Shown here piece after piece: positions 24,013-33,817 of a stretch of DNA of 64,000 bases (positions are counted from its first letter, which is position 1; the number at the start of each line of letters is the position of its first letter). The translations under genes and the position numbers were made by a program. The notes beneath the pieces were generated by a model, which was not told the DNA's origin, searched no databases, and saw only the letters and a program-made list of their open reading frames with translations. The DNA lies in assembly GCA_024336345.1 (NCBI GenBank), contig JANFOG010000003.1:4036501-4100500 (forward strand), written 5' to 3'. This DNA comes from Mariannaea sp. PMI_226. Lineage: Eukaryota; Ascomycota; Sordariomycetes; Hypocreales; Nectriaceae.

Positions 24013-24423
24013 CTAGGACTTCCTTGGAGTTTGTGTCATGACATCAGAGTCGTGAAGTCGAGGGGGAAACCTTAATTCTTCCAACATGCCCAGGAACTTT
24101 GACAAATCGCCGGCTGTGTGAAATTCGCGGATGAGGTCTTCCACCGCCACATCATCGGGCGCCAGGGACAGAGCCTTGCCGACGCACACAACATACTGTC
24201 TTGGCCGCTCGTTCTCTGTCTTAACGAAGATGGACCTCATAGCGATGTGCAGAGGGCTTTCGGCTCGATGATCGCTGGTTGTTGCATGGCGGCTTGGTAG
24301 TAAGCACTGCGGTGGAACCTCCTCCGTTTTCAGTGTCCGGAACAGTTCCCAGCACACAGTCCCAGGAAGCAGTCCCAGATAACAGGCTTCAGGGTCGTCG
24401 CCCCGATGTATAATACATTCCAT
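24013..24423 (-). pseudogene. Fragment resembling the C2H2 tail of DUF3435/FluG-type proteins
   Basis: A 136-codon frame whose second half reads YVVCVGKALSLAPDD, then LIREFHTAGDLSK. From memory, this order (C-x-G, PDD, REFxTxGDLxKHF, then a KHL zinc-finger helix) is a C2H2-like module found at the C-terminus of fungal proteins often labelled FluG/DUF3435. Several of these are tyrosine-recombinase 'captains' of Starship elements. The second Cys and the His pair are lost and the frame then diverges, so this is a decayed tail. No recombinase core is recognised in this window. The family assignment is tentative. Confidence 0.35.
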
Positions 24424-24525
24424 TCTCTAGGAGCTACCCAGCAATCGGCAGTATATATTGCCTTACGTCTGCATGTCCTGGCCATGCATTTCACGTAATA
24501 GAGAAGGGGCCGCCGTACTATAAAC

Positions 24526-25416
24526 ATGTCTGAAGTAGATCATCGGTTGCATGAGAGACGCACGACAGCAAACGAGCTGAACAAAATGTTTGAGCAAATG
24601 GACGTGGATAACGAGCGTGGTATATCTGATGCACCTAGGAGAGCCTGCGGAGGCAACATCACTTCCGACTTAATGCAGATCGACAGTCACGATCCCAGAA
24701 CAGGGACGACCTTTGGATCTGGAGCATGCGACAAGCCCCCAACTGACAAGGTGAGGTCAGTAGGATCAAAGGCAAAGAGAGATCATCTCCACAAGATACT
24801 ACGGGAGAGGTACGATAACCAGAAGAGGTAAGACTTCCTTGGGACATTGACGATCTTGTATCTTATGCGATTTAGTCCGCTCCGCCCAGAGAGACGACCG
24901 CCGAGATGGGCAAGTCGTGGCCTGGCACGTTTGACTTCGCTAAGTCACAGGCTGGTCGGGCACGATCCAATAAATATCTTCGCCAAGAATTGTGAGAATG
25001 TAATGGCAGACTGGATCTCATTGCTTGGTAAGACTATGTTGCCAGATGATGTTGCTAGCTCAGACACCCGTATTATTGCCGCTTTTAAAGCTGTAGACAG
25101 TGTCATTTGTGGACATGAAGGAACGCATCTGCTCCGACGGCTGGCTTATGTGCAGTTAATACGGATCTTTACCACGATCGAATCTATTATAAGATCCGAG
25201 AGGGAAACTGGACGGGTCCGCCGAGCGCCCTGTTATCGCGACGCGAGCGTTGCCGTCGACATGTACATGAGGGCTCAGCAAGACCATTCACATCCGGACA
25301 ATTTGAGGCGTGAGCTAAAAGAACGCAAGCGAGCTGGCAGAAGCTGGAGTGACCTAGCGGGGCCATTCCCACTCTTTACCATGATTTATTCGGAGGCTGC
25401 CGAGCCGATTGTGTAG
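24526..25416 (+). CDS. Hypothetical fungal protein, two exons
   Basis: Exon 1 is 24526-24827 and exon 2 is 24876-25416. The 48-bp intron has AGAG|GTAAGA as donor and GATTTAG as acceptor, phase 2, and joins the two frames into 280 aa. The N-terminal third is polar. The rest looks like a helical globular domain ending GRSWSDLAGPFPLFTMIYSEAAEPIV. I vaguely associate this ending with uncharacterised ascomycete proteins but cannot name a family. Neither exon has a membrane segment or signal peptide. The gene sits just left of a minisatellite and may continue with further exons. Confidence 0.5.
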
Positions 25417-25756
25417 GCCTTCGCCCTTCTTGAAAGGTTTACTGCTGATCATTCGAAAGGCGGGATATTGGACGAAAAAATAGCGTAACCCTAAAGTTGA
25501 TGTCGGCAACAATCGTGGAATGTTCAGATAAGGTTGTTAATATCTGTGCTCGTCTCACCGATACTGCAGAATGGGCTGTCAAGTCAGGCTGTTCATTTGA
25601 TATGCGCCAGATCGTGACCGAGCAAATCAGACAGCTTCTCGGATAGTTGGGTGCGTTTCAGAAGCTCTTGGATTGCTTGTGTGCAGGTGTCGCTGGCTCC
25701 GGCATGGCTTTAGCTCAGCATTACCCAGTTGGCATGGCCCTCTCCAACTGGGCGCT

Positions 25757-25998
25757 TTAGGGAGTGGATGCGGACAGGATGCTCTGGGAAGTGGGTGCGG
25801 GTAGGATGCTCTGGAGAGTGGGTGCGGGTAGGATGCTCTGGGAAGTGGGTGCGGACAGGATGCTCTGGGGAGTGGGCACGGATGGATGCTCTGGGGAGTG
25901 TAGGATGCTCTGGACAGGATGCTCTGGGAAGTGAGTGCGGGTAGGATGCTCTGGGAAGTGGGTGCGGGTAGGATGTTCTGGAGAGTGGGTGCGGATAG
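25757..25998 (+). repeat. 27-bp minisatellite
   Basis: About nine tandem copies of a 27-base unit (GGATGCTCTGGGAAGTGGGT plus GCGGGTA), some shortened, with G/A variants. The unit length is a multiple of three, so one frame reads a 9-residue CSGKWVRVG-type repeat. Nothing else suggests that this frame is a gene. Confidence 0.85.
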
Positions 25999-26704
25999 GT
26001 GGGGACTGGGTACTGTTACAGAATTAGTCGGGCGCTAAGCAGAAGTCTGAACTAATTAGCCGCGCATAATGTATTTGCCATTGCATGTGAATGAACAAAT
26101 CGCATACGCCCCTCAAGTATCCAGGAAAGTTCCCTAAATCATTTCCAAGAATAGTAAATAAACAAATTTATCTGCCTGTTCTCGCTAGCTCGACCGTCTA
26201 CTGTAGTAATCAAGTGGGTCGATATCGGGTTTTTGCGTATTTGGTAGTGCCAATATTTCGGTCTACAGCTTGAGCTAGGATTGTAAATTCCATTTTAGCG
26301 TCAGACTTACGTTCCCGTATCCTGAAAAGTGTTCCCTGGCGCAGATGACAAAGGCTGGTCACCATGGACATTAGCCGGGACCTGATTCCTGGAAAAGGAA
26401 ATTCCAAGCAGAAAACGTACCGTGATCATACTTAAGCACCTGCCCGACATGCCACTGCTAGACGGTTGCTTCAAGTTAATAGGTGAAGTCTCTTCAATTC
26501 CTTTTTACAAGATCGTTCAGCTACTATCGCAGAACTTCGGACACGATTTAGCCAGGGCGGTTGTCAACGATGCTCTCTTCCGAGATTCCCACCAGCCAAT
26601 GCGGCCTGCTACGCGCCAAAAAAGTGGACCAGTGAGCAAATATTTGTTCGAACGAGACAACCTTTCTAACCAGAGATGATAGAATCTTGACTGCAAAGCT
26701 ATTC

Positions 26705-27832
26705 ATGTTCATTATCGGTCGCAATAAAACTGAGTTTTACTTGCATCCAGGCTTGGTTTCGTGCCTGTCCGCTCAACTCCGTTCTCTAATCGACGAAGTC
26801 CTGGCAAAGAAGTCTGGTGAAGACTACATACATCTGGAGGATGTTGGTGATGATGTATTCTCCCGTTTCGCCCAATTCGCATATGCTGGTTCCTATGCGG
26901 GCTTTGAACCAGCCGAGAAAGATCTCCGAGAAACAACTGCCAAAGCAAGCATCGGGAACGTTGTTGAAAATCAGTCTGCCAGAGCTGAGTCGGCGAACGA
27001 CCTAGGCTTTCTTTCAACCAATGTATATAATGAAACTTATTCCTTGTTCGGACAGCGATTGGACATCGGCTGCTCCATTGGTGAGCAGCCTGACAGTCCC
27101 CAGTCGGCGAATGCGCTTGGCTTGCGTTCAAACACAAAAGACGCTGGAGCGTCCTCATTGTTCGGACAGCCCATGAACACAGACGCTGGAACGTCCTTTT
27201 TGTTCAGACAACCCACGAACATAGAGAAACAATGCAGTCTTCCGTTCTCTCTTGCATCCTGCAGAACAGCGACAAAGTGGGGAGATGCTAACGAAAGCTG
27301 TCATTCTTGCAACAAAGGCAAGTCAGGCGTCCAGGTCCCATCCAAACGCAAACACCGAGCCGCGACCTGCGAATGCGATCTCCAAAAGCCCAACAGGAAG
27401 CAAGAATTTGTTTCTGGTTTTATGCAAACATATGCACCTAGTATTGGTTTTTGGCAGAATGCTGGACAATCTAAGTAAAGTCCACAATCAGTGTCCTTCA
27501 AGCATGTGCTCATTGGCCACGCAAGAATCTGGGCTTTCGCTCGAAGGTATGCCATCGCCTCGCTCATGGACTTGAGCTACGAGAACCTGGTACAAGACTT
27601 GGTGTACTGGGTCATGTCCGCGCAGACGTTCATGCCCATCTACGGAGAACTCATTCGCTTTGTGTACGGCAGTTGCAAGACTGAGGGTGATAAACTGCGT
27701 CTGCTTATGGCACACTTCGCTGCCTGTGTAGCTGAAGATGTGTCTCATCTGGAGGGCTGGCCCGAGCTATTGAATACTGTACCAGCTTTTGCTATAGACT
27801 TGGTTCGTGAGTTGACATATCGATGTGCTTGA
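26705..27832 (+). CDS. BTB/POZ domain protein
   Basis: Exon 1 is 26705-27440 and exon 2 is 27492-27832. The 51-bp intron GTATTG...AATCAG has phase 1, and the gene codes for 358 aa. Residues 1-60 form a BTB fold core: MFIIGRNKTEFYLHPGLVSC, a DYIHLEDVGDDVFSRF segment, then FAYAGSY. The middle is low-complexity with repeated SLFGQ / SFLFRQP words. Exon 2 gives the conserved C-terminal helices of fungal BTB proteins (LIGHARIWAFARRYAIASL, later ACVAEDVSHL). BTB domains mediate dimerisation or Cul3 binding; no other effector domain is seen. The ATG at 26705 is the first in frame and lies right at the BTB start. Without the splice, the frame stops at 27478. Confidence 0.7.
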
Positions 27833-28254
27833 GGGTTTCATATATCGCACCTGGTCTCTTTGTAGAGCTAGATAGGTCATACAATGAGGGTGTTAAGATT
27901 TTCTTTTATTTCAATTTTCACGTTTATAAAATAGAAATAACAGAGCTCGACTATACCTTTTCCCTGTGCGTATTCATCCTCTTTGATGAAGTTTACTCCT
28001 CAACCGGATAGCAGTGTAGCAATGTCGCCTATGGACAAATTGCATTAACCCCCTATGCAGCACCATAGATTATCGTGGGATGATCCTATAAACGTAGAAC
28101 CCCAACTGGTTTCCGAAGACAGTATCCAGCAGAGTACCAAGAATCAGGGTCAAGAAATGTCAACACGTATAAACTTTATTTGATAGCGTATCCGTATTTG
28201 CTTGAGATAAAATGTAACCAACGCTGACTAAAGAATCACCAAGATGCTACCTGA
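27833..28254. other. Intergenic, AT-rich
   Basis: The 3' flank of the BTB gene, AT-rich after 27890. I see no gene or repeat. Confidence 0.35.
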
Positions 28255-29100
28255 CTATAACTGGCTAATATACTGTTGCTCATACAGATATTTCATTAAG
28301 CTAACTTTCCTTACCCAATATCGAGATAGATTACCATCCGGCCCGTCGTCTTCTTCGTCCTCCTCATCTCTACGAAGCACCGCCGAGGCCCTGCAGGACG
28401 ACCTTGACCGCAACGAGACCTCTCGGCACGCCGGGACCGCGTTAGACATGAACTCCGAGCCTTCAGTTGCTTGAGATGACGACGCCGAGGGCGAGTCCGT
28501 ACCCTCTGCCCCTAGAAGACGCGCCGCATCGTCGTACGGATCTTTCCATTTCCTCAGTGTTGCCTCGGCCTTCCGCGACGCCGCGTCGAGTGAGGCTCCC
28601 TTGAGAGCTTCAGATCGGAGACTCAATAGGCAAAAGCTATCCAGCTGAGCCACAGCCGTATAAAACAACCTTGACGTCGGCCCAATCCCCGTTTAAGGCT
28701 TCGCCCACATCCTCGTCCGGCCCGCACGCGTGGCAATACAGCGTCCGCGGGTCGGCTCGGTCGATATGAAGGAATAACAAAGACTCGCCGGCAGCAATAT
28801 AGCCATATGCAACCTCATACAGTACCATGTAGTCGAAGACCTGTGTCAGCGACATGGCCATCAGTGCTTCCACGTTGTCCTGTCCCCGTAGGTCGGCATC
28901 GCTTCGAGACTTGCTGCTGTTGATCCGCTCCATGACCTCCATAAACAGCTCCTCCTTCGCAACGGCCGGCTTCAAATACTCCAACGCAACCTTGTGGGCT
29001 GCCTTGTAGTAGACAAACGCTAGGCTCTCGTCTCCGCCCAGGTGCGTACGGACACCCCCTCCGTCAGGTTTCGTCGGCGGAGGCTTGACTCTCTGCTCGG
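28255..29100 (-). pseudogene. Frameshifted C-terminal region of an uncharacterised ascomycete protein
   Basis: Two minus-strand frames meet head to tail. The upstream one (from about 29100 down to 28637) gives FVYYKAAHKVALEYLKPAV, a long helical part and RTLYCHACGPDED. The downstream one (28668-28255) gives LDSFCLLSLRSEAL, then KWKDPYDDAARLLG. Together they look like one continuous domain, but the junction near 28665 needs a one-base shift, and no intron fits in the roughly 25 bases available. The family is one I recall only as uncharacterised ascomycete proteins. Upstream the frame also hits a TAG. A 5'-truncated, frameshifted pseudogene is likeliest; a sequencing error at one base is the alternative. 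Confidence 0.45.
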
Positions 29101-30159
29101 ACCATTTTCCCTCTGCTGGGACCTACCCGGGGCAGCCAGAGCCGGCTGCTGGGGGTATTCGGGCGCCCGCATTCTCATGTGCCGATCACATCGATCGCCA
29201 TGCTTATTCCCGTCTCTACTTGCCCAACCATCAGTAGCAACTTGACCCTCGTTTCCGTGTAAGCAGACAGCAGCATCCTCCACCACAACAACAATACAGG
29301 TATCAAACTTCCTCAACGTGCGTTACAATTGAGTTCGCAGGCTGATACGGCTCGTACATCATCGGTCTAGCTTTCTTTCGATCGGGTCGGGAAGGATAGA
29401 GGTCTATAATACAACTTCAATTGGAGCGGCTGATTTGAAGAATGGAGACTGCTTATTGCGCCTCTCTGTAAGACTATTGATGTCTCTGCCGTCGCGAGGT
29501 GGATGGGATGACGAAAAAAGAATAATTGAGAATATTGATCAAAAAAGTTAGGCGGATAAACCAGATCCCCAAACCGAGATCAAGGGGCGAGAGGAAATGA
29601 GCACATTATGACACAAGATAATGGAATGGTATGCACTGGTTTCAAAGTGGAGGCGGCATGGGATAGCAGGGTGAGCCAATCAGTCTATCTTTGGACTGGT
29701 TCAGAATTAGAGGAGTGACGTTCACCTTAAAAGAAAAAAACAATGCCCTTTACACAGTGAGCTGTAGACAGTACTTACGAGACTAAAATACCAGAAACGT
29801 CATATAGTAACATTAATAAATAATACGGCGCAACATCCGGGCTTTCTGATTGGCTATATTTCACCCAGGGCATGAAGTTACGTCACCAGTCTATTGGCTG
29901 CCAGAGCCCCTCCGAGTCACGAGCTTAGAGCTGAGGAACAGGCAATATTGTGGCCGCAAAAGCATTAACTCTAAAGACGAATATCTTTCTGAAGCCTTAT
30001 TTGTTCTGGATTCTTGGCCACCCAGTTCGCAAAATCCTGTACCTGCTGAGATCATGGTGCAGTAGATTAACATATTACGGGAAAAGATACGTAGGTTTCA
30101 AGATAGTTTGTTTGAAGCCTGAATATGTTTAAATATGGGCTGGTGCATAGTTGAACGTG
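29101..30159. other. No confirmed gene
   Basis: Mostly AT-rich sequence between the frameshifted pseudogene and the truncated hAT element. Short frames only, none with recognisable features. Confidence 0.4.
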
Positions 30160-31619
30160 TTAATTTATATTAATTCTTTCGAGGTTGTGGAGCTGACCTA
30201 AACCTCCAAATTTTTTCCAGAGCTCTTCCACCTTCGCATAGTCTCCGCGTTGATAGTGCTTTTCAAGCTTTGCCAGATACTTCCCAGAATCCCGACCCAT
30301 GAGGAACGCCTGGCAGCAGAGATTGATAATATGGCCCAAGCAACGCAGCCGACGATGGCAACGTTGTTTTGGTTTCATCCATGGACAGAGCTCCTTGAGT
30401 ATAAATTCAACAGCGGTATCATTTGTCGAGGCATTATCTAGCATGAAGTATCCAATCTGATCTCCGCCAATATCATACTCCTTTAGCAATTCAAGAACAA
30501 CTGATCCAAGATTCTCGCCAGTGTGTTCGCCGTACACACGTCGTATACCCAAAACGGTACTTCGTCGCTTGCCGGTAGTGTCGATCCACATGGCGACGAC
30601 ACCTAGAATAGCGTATGGGTTTGGCGAAGTCCAGAGATCAAAGGAGATTGAGATTCTACTCTGCGATCGCTGGAGGTCTTCTCTCAGCCGTTGCTTCTTC
30701 GACAGAAAGGCGTCCATAACCCATGTTCGAATAGTTTTCGCAGCCTTTGGTAGGTGGCTGAGAAGTGCCGGATTCAAAAAGAAGAGGAGTTCTCGGAAAT
30801 ACTGGTTTTCTACTTGGAAGAAAGCAATATGGCAGTACACAATCCAGCGAATTAGAAGCTCTTTGAACTTATCAATCGAGTCTTTCCAGAAGAAGGTATT
30901 AGTAGCAGCCGCGCTCCTCTGCTGCTCCAGGACAGACTTTCGTGCCCAACAATGTTTCTTGATACCACTCTGGGGATCAATCTGATGCTTGCGTTCAAGA
31001 TGAGTTCTCACTCCAGAGGTGCCGTTGATAACAAATAGCTCTTGTTTGTACTTCCCAACCGCACACTCCTGGCAGTAGAACACCTCTTTGTCATCGCTGC
31101 CTCGAATATAACGAAGACCGTACTTCCATACATGTGATGGGCCAAGACGAGCTGTCTTCTTTGTAATCTTCGCGCGATTCACGTATGTGACATGATCCTG
31201 TACAAACTCATCCGGAGGCTCAGGATACTGAATAGGAGTGTGCGGTGGCGTCGAGGAGGGTAATGTGGGAGCAGGCGATGGCGTCGAGCGAGGTAATGTA
31301 GGAGCAGGCGTAGGAGTCTCAAGGAAGATTGACGTCGAATGTGCAGTCAACAGGGCTGTAACGGACCCTGGCTAGCGTAGGTTGAGTCTGCGAGCCCCTT
31401 TTCTCGTTGAGTTTGTTGGGGCCTTCCTGGCGTCGCAAAGGTAGGCTGTTCGACAGCCTCAACTTGTGCGATGCGCTTTCTCTTCGACGGCTGTGTGGGC
31501 GTCAGTTCCTCAACGTAGGTTTGAGGGCTGCTTTCCAGTATCACCTGGTATGCGGGGTTGTTTCGGTGTGGAGTAGCCACCGGGCTTGCTGCCGGCGCAG
31601 TGGCCAGTGCAGCGGCCAT
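30160..31619 (-). mobile_element. Truncated hAT transposase (BED plus catalytic N-half)
   Basis: The main frame (31350-30160, 396 codons) has Pro-rich N-terminal repeats (TPAPTLPRSTPS type). A BED zinc finger follows, with VFYCQECAVGKY, then THLERKHQID. Next comes the first part of the RNase-H-like hAT core: ISFDLWTSPNPYAILGVVAMW, the DNASTND motif and LGHIINLCCQAFL. A further N-terminal piece (31619-31347) lies in another frame and is probably the same protein after a frameshift. The frame ends at 30160, before the insertion domain is complete, and no dimerisation domain follows. The element is therefore 3'-truncated and frameshifted near its start. It differs in sequence from the other two hAT fragments in the window. 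Confidence 0.75.
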
Positions 31620-31739
31620 AGCTCTCCACGGAGCCGGCCGCAGTCGGGGGACTCTCGGCGGTCACGGGTGCCTGTTAAGGGATTGTAGTAATTTGTATGG
31701 GTGCACTAACACTAGGTGCCAAGAAAAAATAAATCAAGG

Positions 31740-31955
31740 GGAAGGTGAGGCAAGCAAGACCAAAATGGGAGTTGACCATCCAGATACATTGACAAGCATG
31801 GGTAATTTGGCCGTCACTTGGCATCTGGCTGGGAGAGTACGCGACGCAATAATCTTGATGCAACAGTGCGTTGCTCTTCAAGAACGAAAACTTGGCCCAG
31901 ATCACCCGCGTACAGCATCTTCATTCACAGCTTTAGCTGCTTGGGAAAAGGAGGC
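31740..31955 (+). pseudogene. TPR (kinesin-light-chain-like) repeat remnant
   Basis: In one plus-strand frame about 65 codons read KMGVDHPDTLTSMGNLAVTW...LAGRVRDAI.LMQQCVAL, then LGPDHPRTASSFTALA. The DHPDTLTSM...A...GR..EA and LGPDHPxT words are the classic consensus of the TPR arrays that form the ligand-sensing end of many fungal patatin/NACHT/NB-ARC NLRs. Only one and a half 42-residue units are left, with no NOD upstream, so this is a receptor fragment. Confidence 0.6.
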
Positions 31956-31986
31956 TGACCTACACACATCAAACCGCACTGTCTGA

Positions 31987-32466
31987 CTTTTAGCTATAGC
32001 TTACTAGTGGCATCACTTCTAATTATTCATTTGCTTGAGATAAGATTGATTGGTTGATTGACAGATGAGTTTAGCCGTCTAGACTAGCAGAGAGATACAT
32101 ATTCCTTTATCTCATTACATCAAATTAACTTGGGCGTTACTAAAAGAGCTAGATTAGCGGGGCTCTGGAGAGCTGGACAGCCTGCAAGCCGAGCTGGGGA
32201 TGGGGATGCTTCACGCGCAACTGTCGCGTCGCGTCATGTCACGCCACGTCGCGCTCAGGCTTTCAATTACGCGCCTGCAACGTGCAAGTGCTAGCCAATA
32301 AGAAGCTGGGTGGACCGCATCTGGATCAGAGCTGACCACCATGAACTGCATAAATGCCTGGCTTACCTAGCTCACCCGAGTCGCGCGATTGGCCGGAGCG
32401 GCGAAGCCAAAGGCCCTTCAATCCATGTTCCATCCAGTGGTTTCCAAAGGACAGGCGAAACAAGTT
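31987..32466. other. Intergenic between two receptor fragments
   Basis: Contains a GTCGCG/CACGTCGCG-rich stretch at about 32220-32258. No gene seen. Confidence 0.35.
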
Positions 32467-32865
32467 TCAAGTGTTTTGAAGAAACTTGGAACCGAACCTC
32501 ACTTTCCTGGTGATCATCTCCCATGGCTGCATTGGCCATTTTAATGCATGCAGGCCCATTCTGCTCATTACCTTGCGGGACGTCCGAGGTGTGACCTTTA
32601 GTTCCAGCAATTTAAGCTGCATCAGACTTTTGTCGACGTCATCCCTTAGTCTCTGTGATTTTTCGATTTTCGCGCCGTTAGGACTATCCAGCAACGCCTG
32701 TACTGCTTTGGTAACTCCTTCCAGGCTGATTACTTCTTTTTTGAGGCGTTCAATACTGGCTGCGGCATTTTTCACATCCTTTGCGTATTGGATCCACAAT
32801 GAGGCGACCTTGATGGATACGTCAATGACTGCGATGGCGTTGGCAGCAACGCCGAGTCCTTCCAT
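32467..32865 (-). pseudogene. Orphan SesA-like NLR N-terminal domain
   Basis: From the ATG at 32865 the frame reads MEGLGVAANAIAVIDVSIKV, then YAKDVKNAAASIERLKKEV and LLDSPNGAKIEKSQRLRDDV, later MSRMGLHALKWP. This matches the fungal STAND N-terminal helical domain that I know as SesA (PF17107), which normally precedes a NACHT or NB-ARC module and is thought to signal cell death. After LKWP the expected next helix is lost and the frame ends at 32467 without any nucleotide-binding domain. It is the tip of a lost NLR, or possibly a short stand-alone SesA protein of about 130 aa. Confidence 0.6.
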
Positions 32866-33817
32866 CCTGGTCTCAAGCAATTTACCCGTGTGCTCTGTTT
32901 CTGGGTATGAAAGGTCTTTATTGCACAACCGTCAAATTTGATGAGGGGTAAGCTCGGCTGTGGTTGTCTGCATTTTCTGTGTTCTAATTGGACCAGGAAA
33001 CATATGCACCTCGCGGCATCGTGATCCGCTCAATATCCACAAACAGAGGAGCGTTAACGGCCACAAGTATGAATAGTACGAAAAAAAACACTATCATCGG
33101 ACCGGGACGGTCCGTCCCTAGCGCTATCTTCATTTGCATGCTTTCATGATCAGCCTCATTTTCAAACAGCGGGGAGACGGATGTGCAGGGACGTATTTAC
33201 GGACAATCAGCGGAAGAACAGTTTTCCAGATACGCGAGCCGATCATTTACGTTTTCCACTTTTCTCAATCTAACGATATAGTAGCCAAAATTGCAGATGG
33301 TCTTGAACTGGAGAAGAATGCGGGGATAGTGCGATCGAGATCGTAGCCCTGAGACATGGACGTGGTAGACAAATAGTACTTGAAGGTGACGATGTTGAAC
33401 GTCTCCGAGAGCAGACCGCGTGTCCCCTACCTGTACACGACTCCATTTCTATGCTCACCAAGCTGAATGATATGAGGGAACAATAAGAAGGTATTCTGTC
33501 AATAGCATACTACGTGGTACACAGCCTGCTACTTGGTGTCCAAAGTCCTCTTGTTGAAGAACTCCTGGTATTGAAATTCACACCTGCCGGATCAAATGCG
33601 GTTCCCCGCTCCACAGCCTAAGCGTCCATCACAGCTTGCTACATGCCTTGATTGGTTGGTCTTGGGGTTTCTAGCACAAAGATAGCAAGGTTCAAACCGA
33701 ATTGGTTCTGAAGGCTATCGTGCGGGGTTGTGGACCACAGCACCTTTCAGTTAAACGAAGTTAGTCATAACGTCGGATGAACGTGCCGTGATAACTGTAT
33801 TCGTACGTGTTGAGCTG
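32866..33817. other. Duplicated 3' flank of the 388-aa gene
   Basis: From about 33390 onward this interval aligns with 8335-8600, the flank of the truncated paralogue. The matching words include GAGCAGACCGCGT, GCATACTACGTXGT and GCTATCGTGCGGGG. About 130 bases present here (roughly 33575-33700) are absent there. The first half shows nothing I can name. Confidence 0.5.

Noticed and set aside
32220..32258. GTCGCG/CACGTCGCG stretch as a CRISPR-like or regulatory array
   Set aside because: Irregular, very short, and CRISPR arrays are not expected in a fungal nuclear genome.
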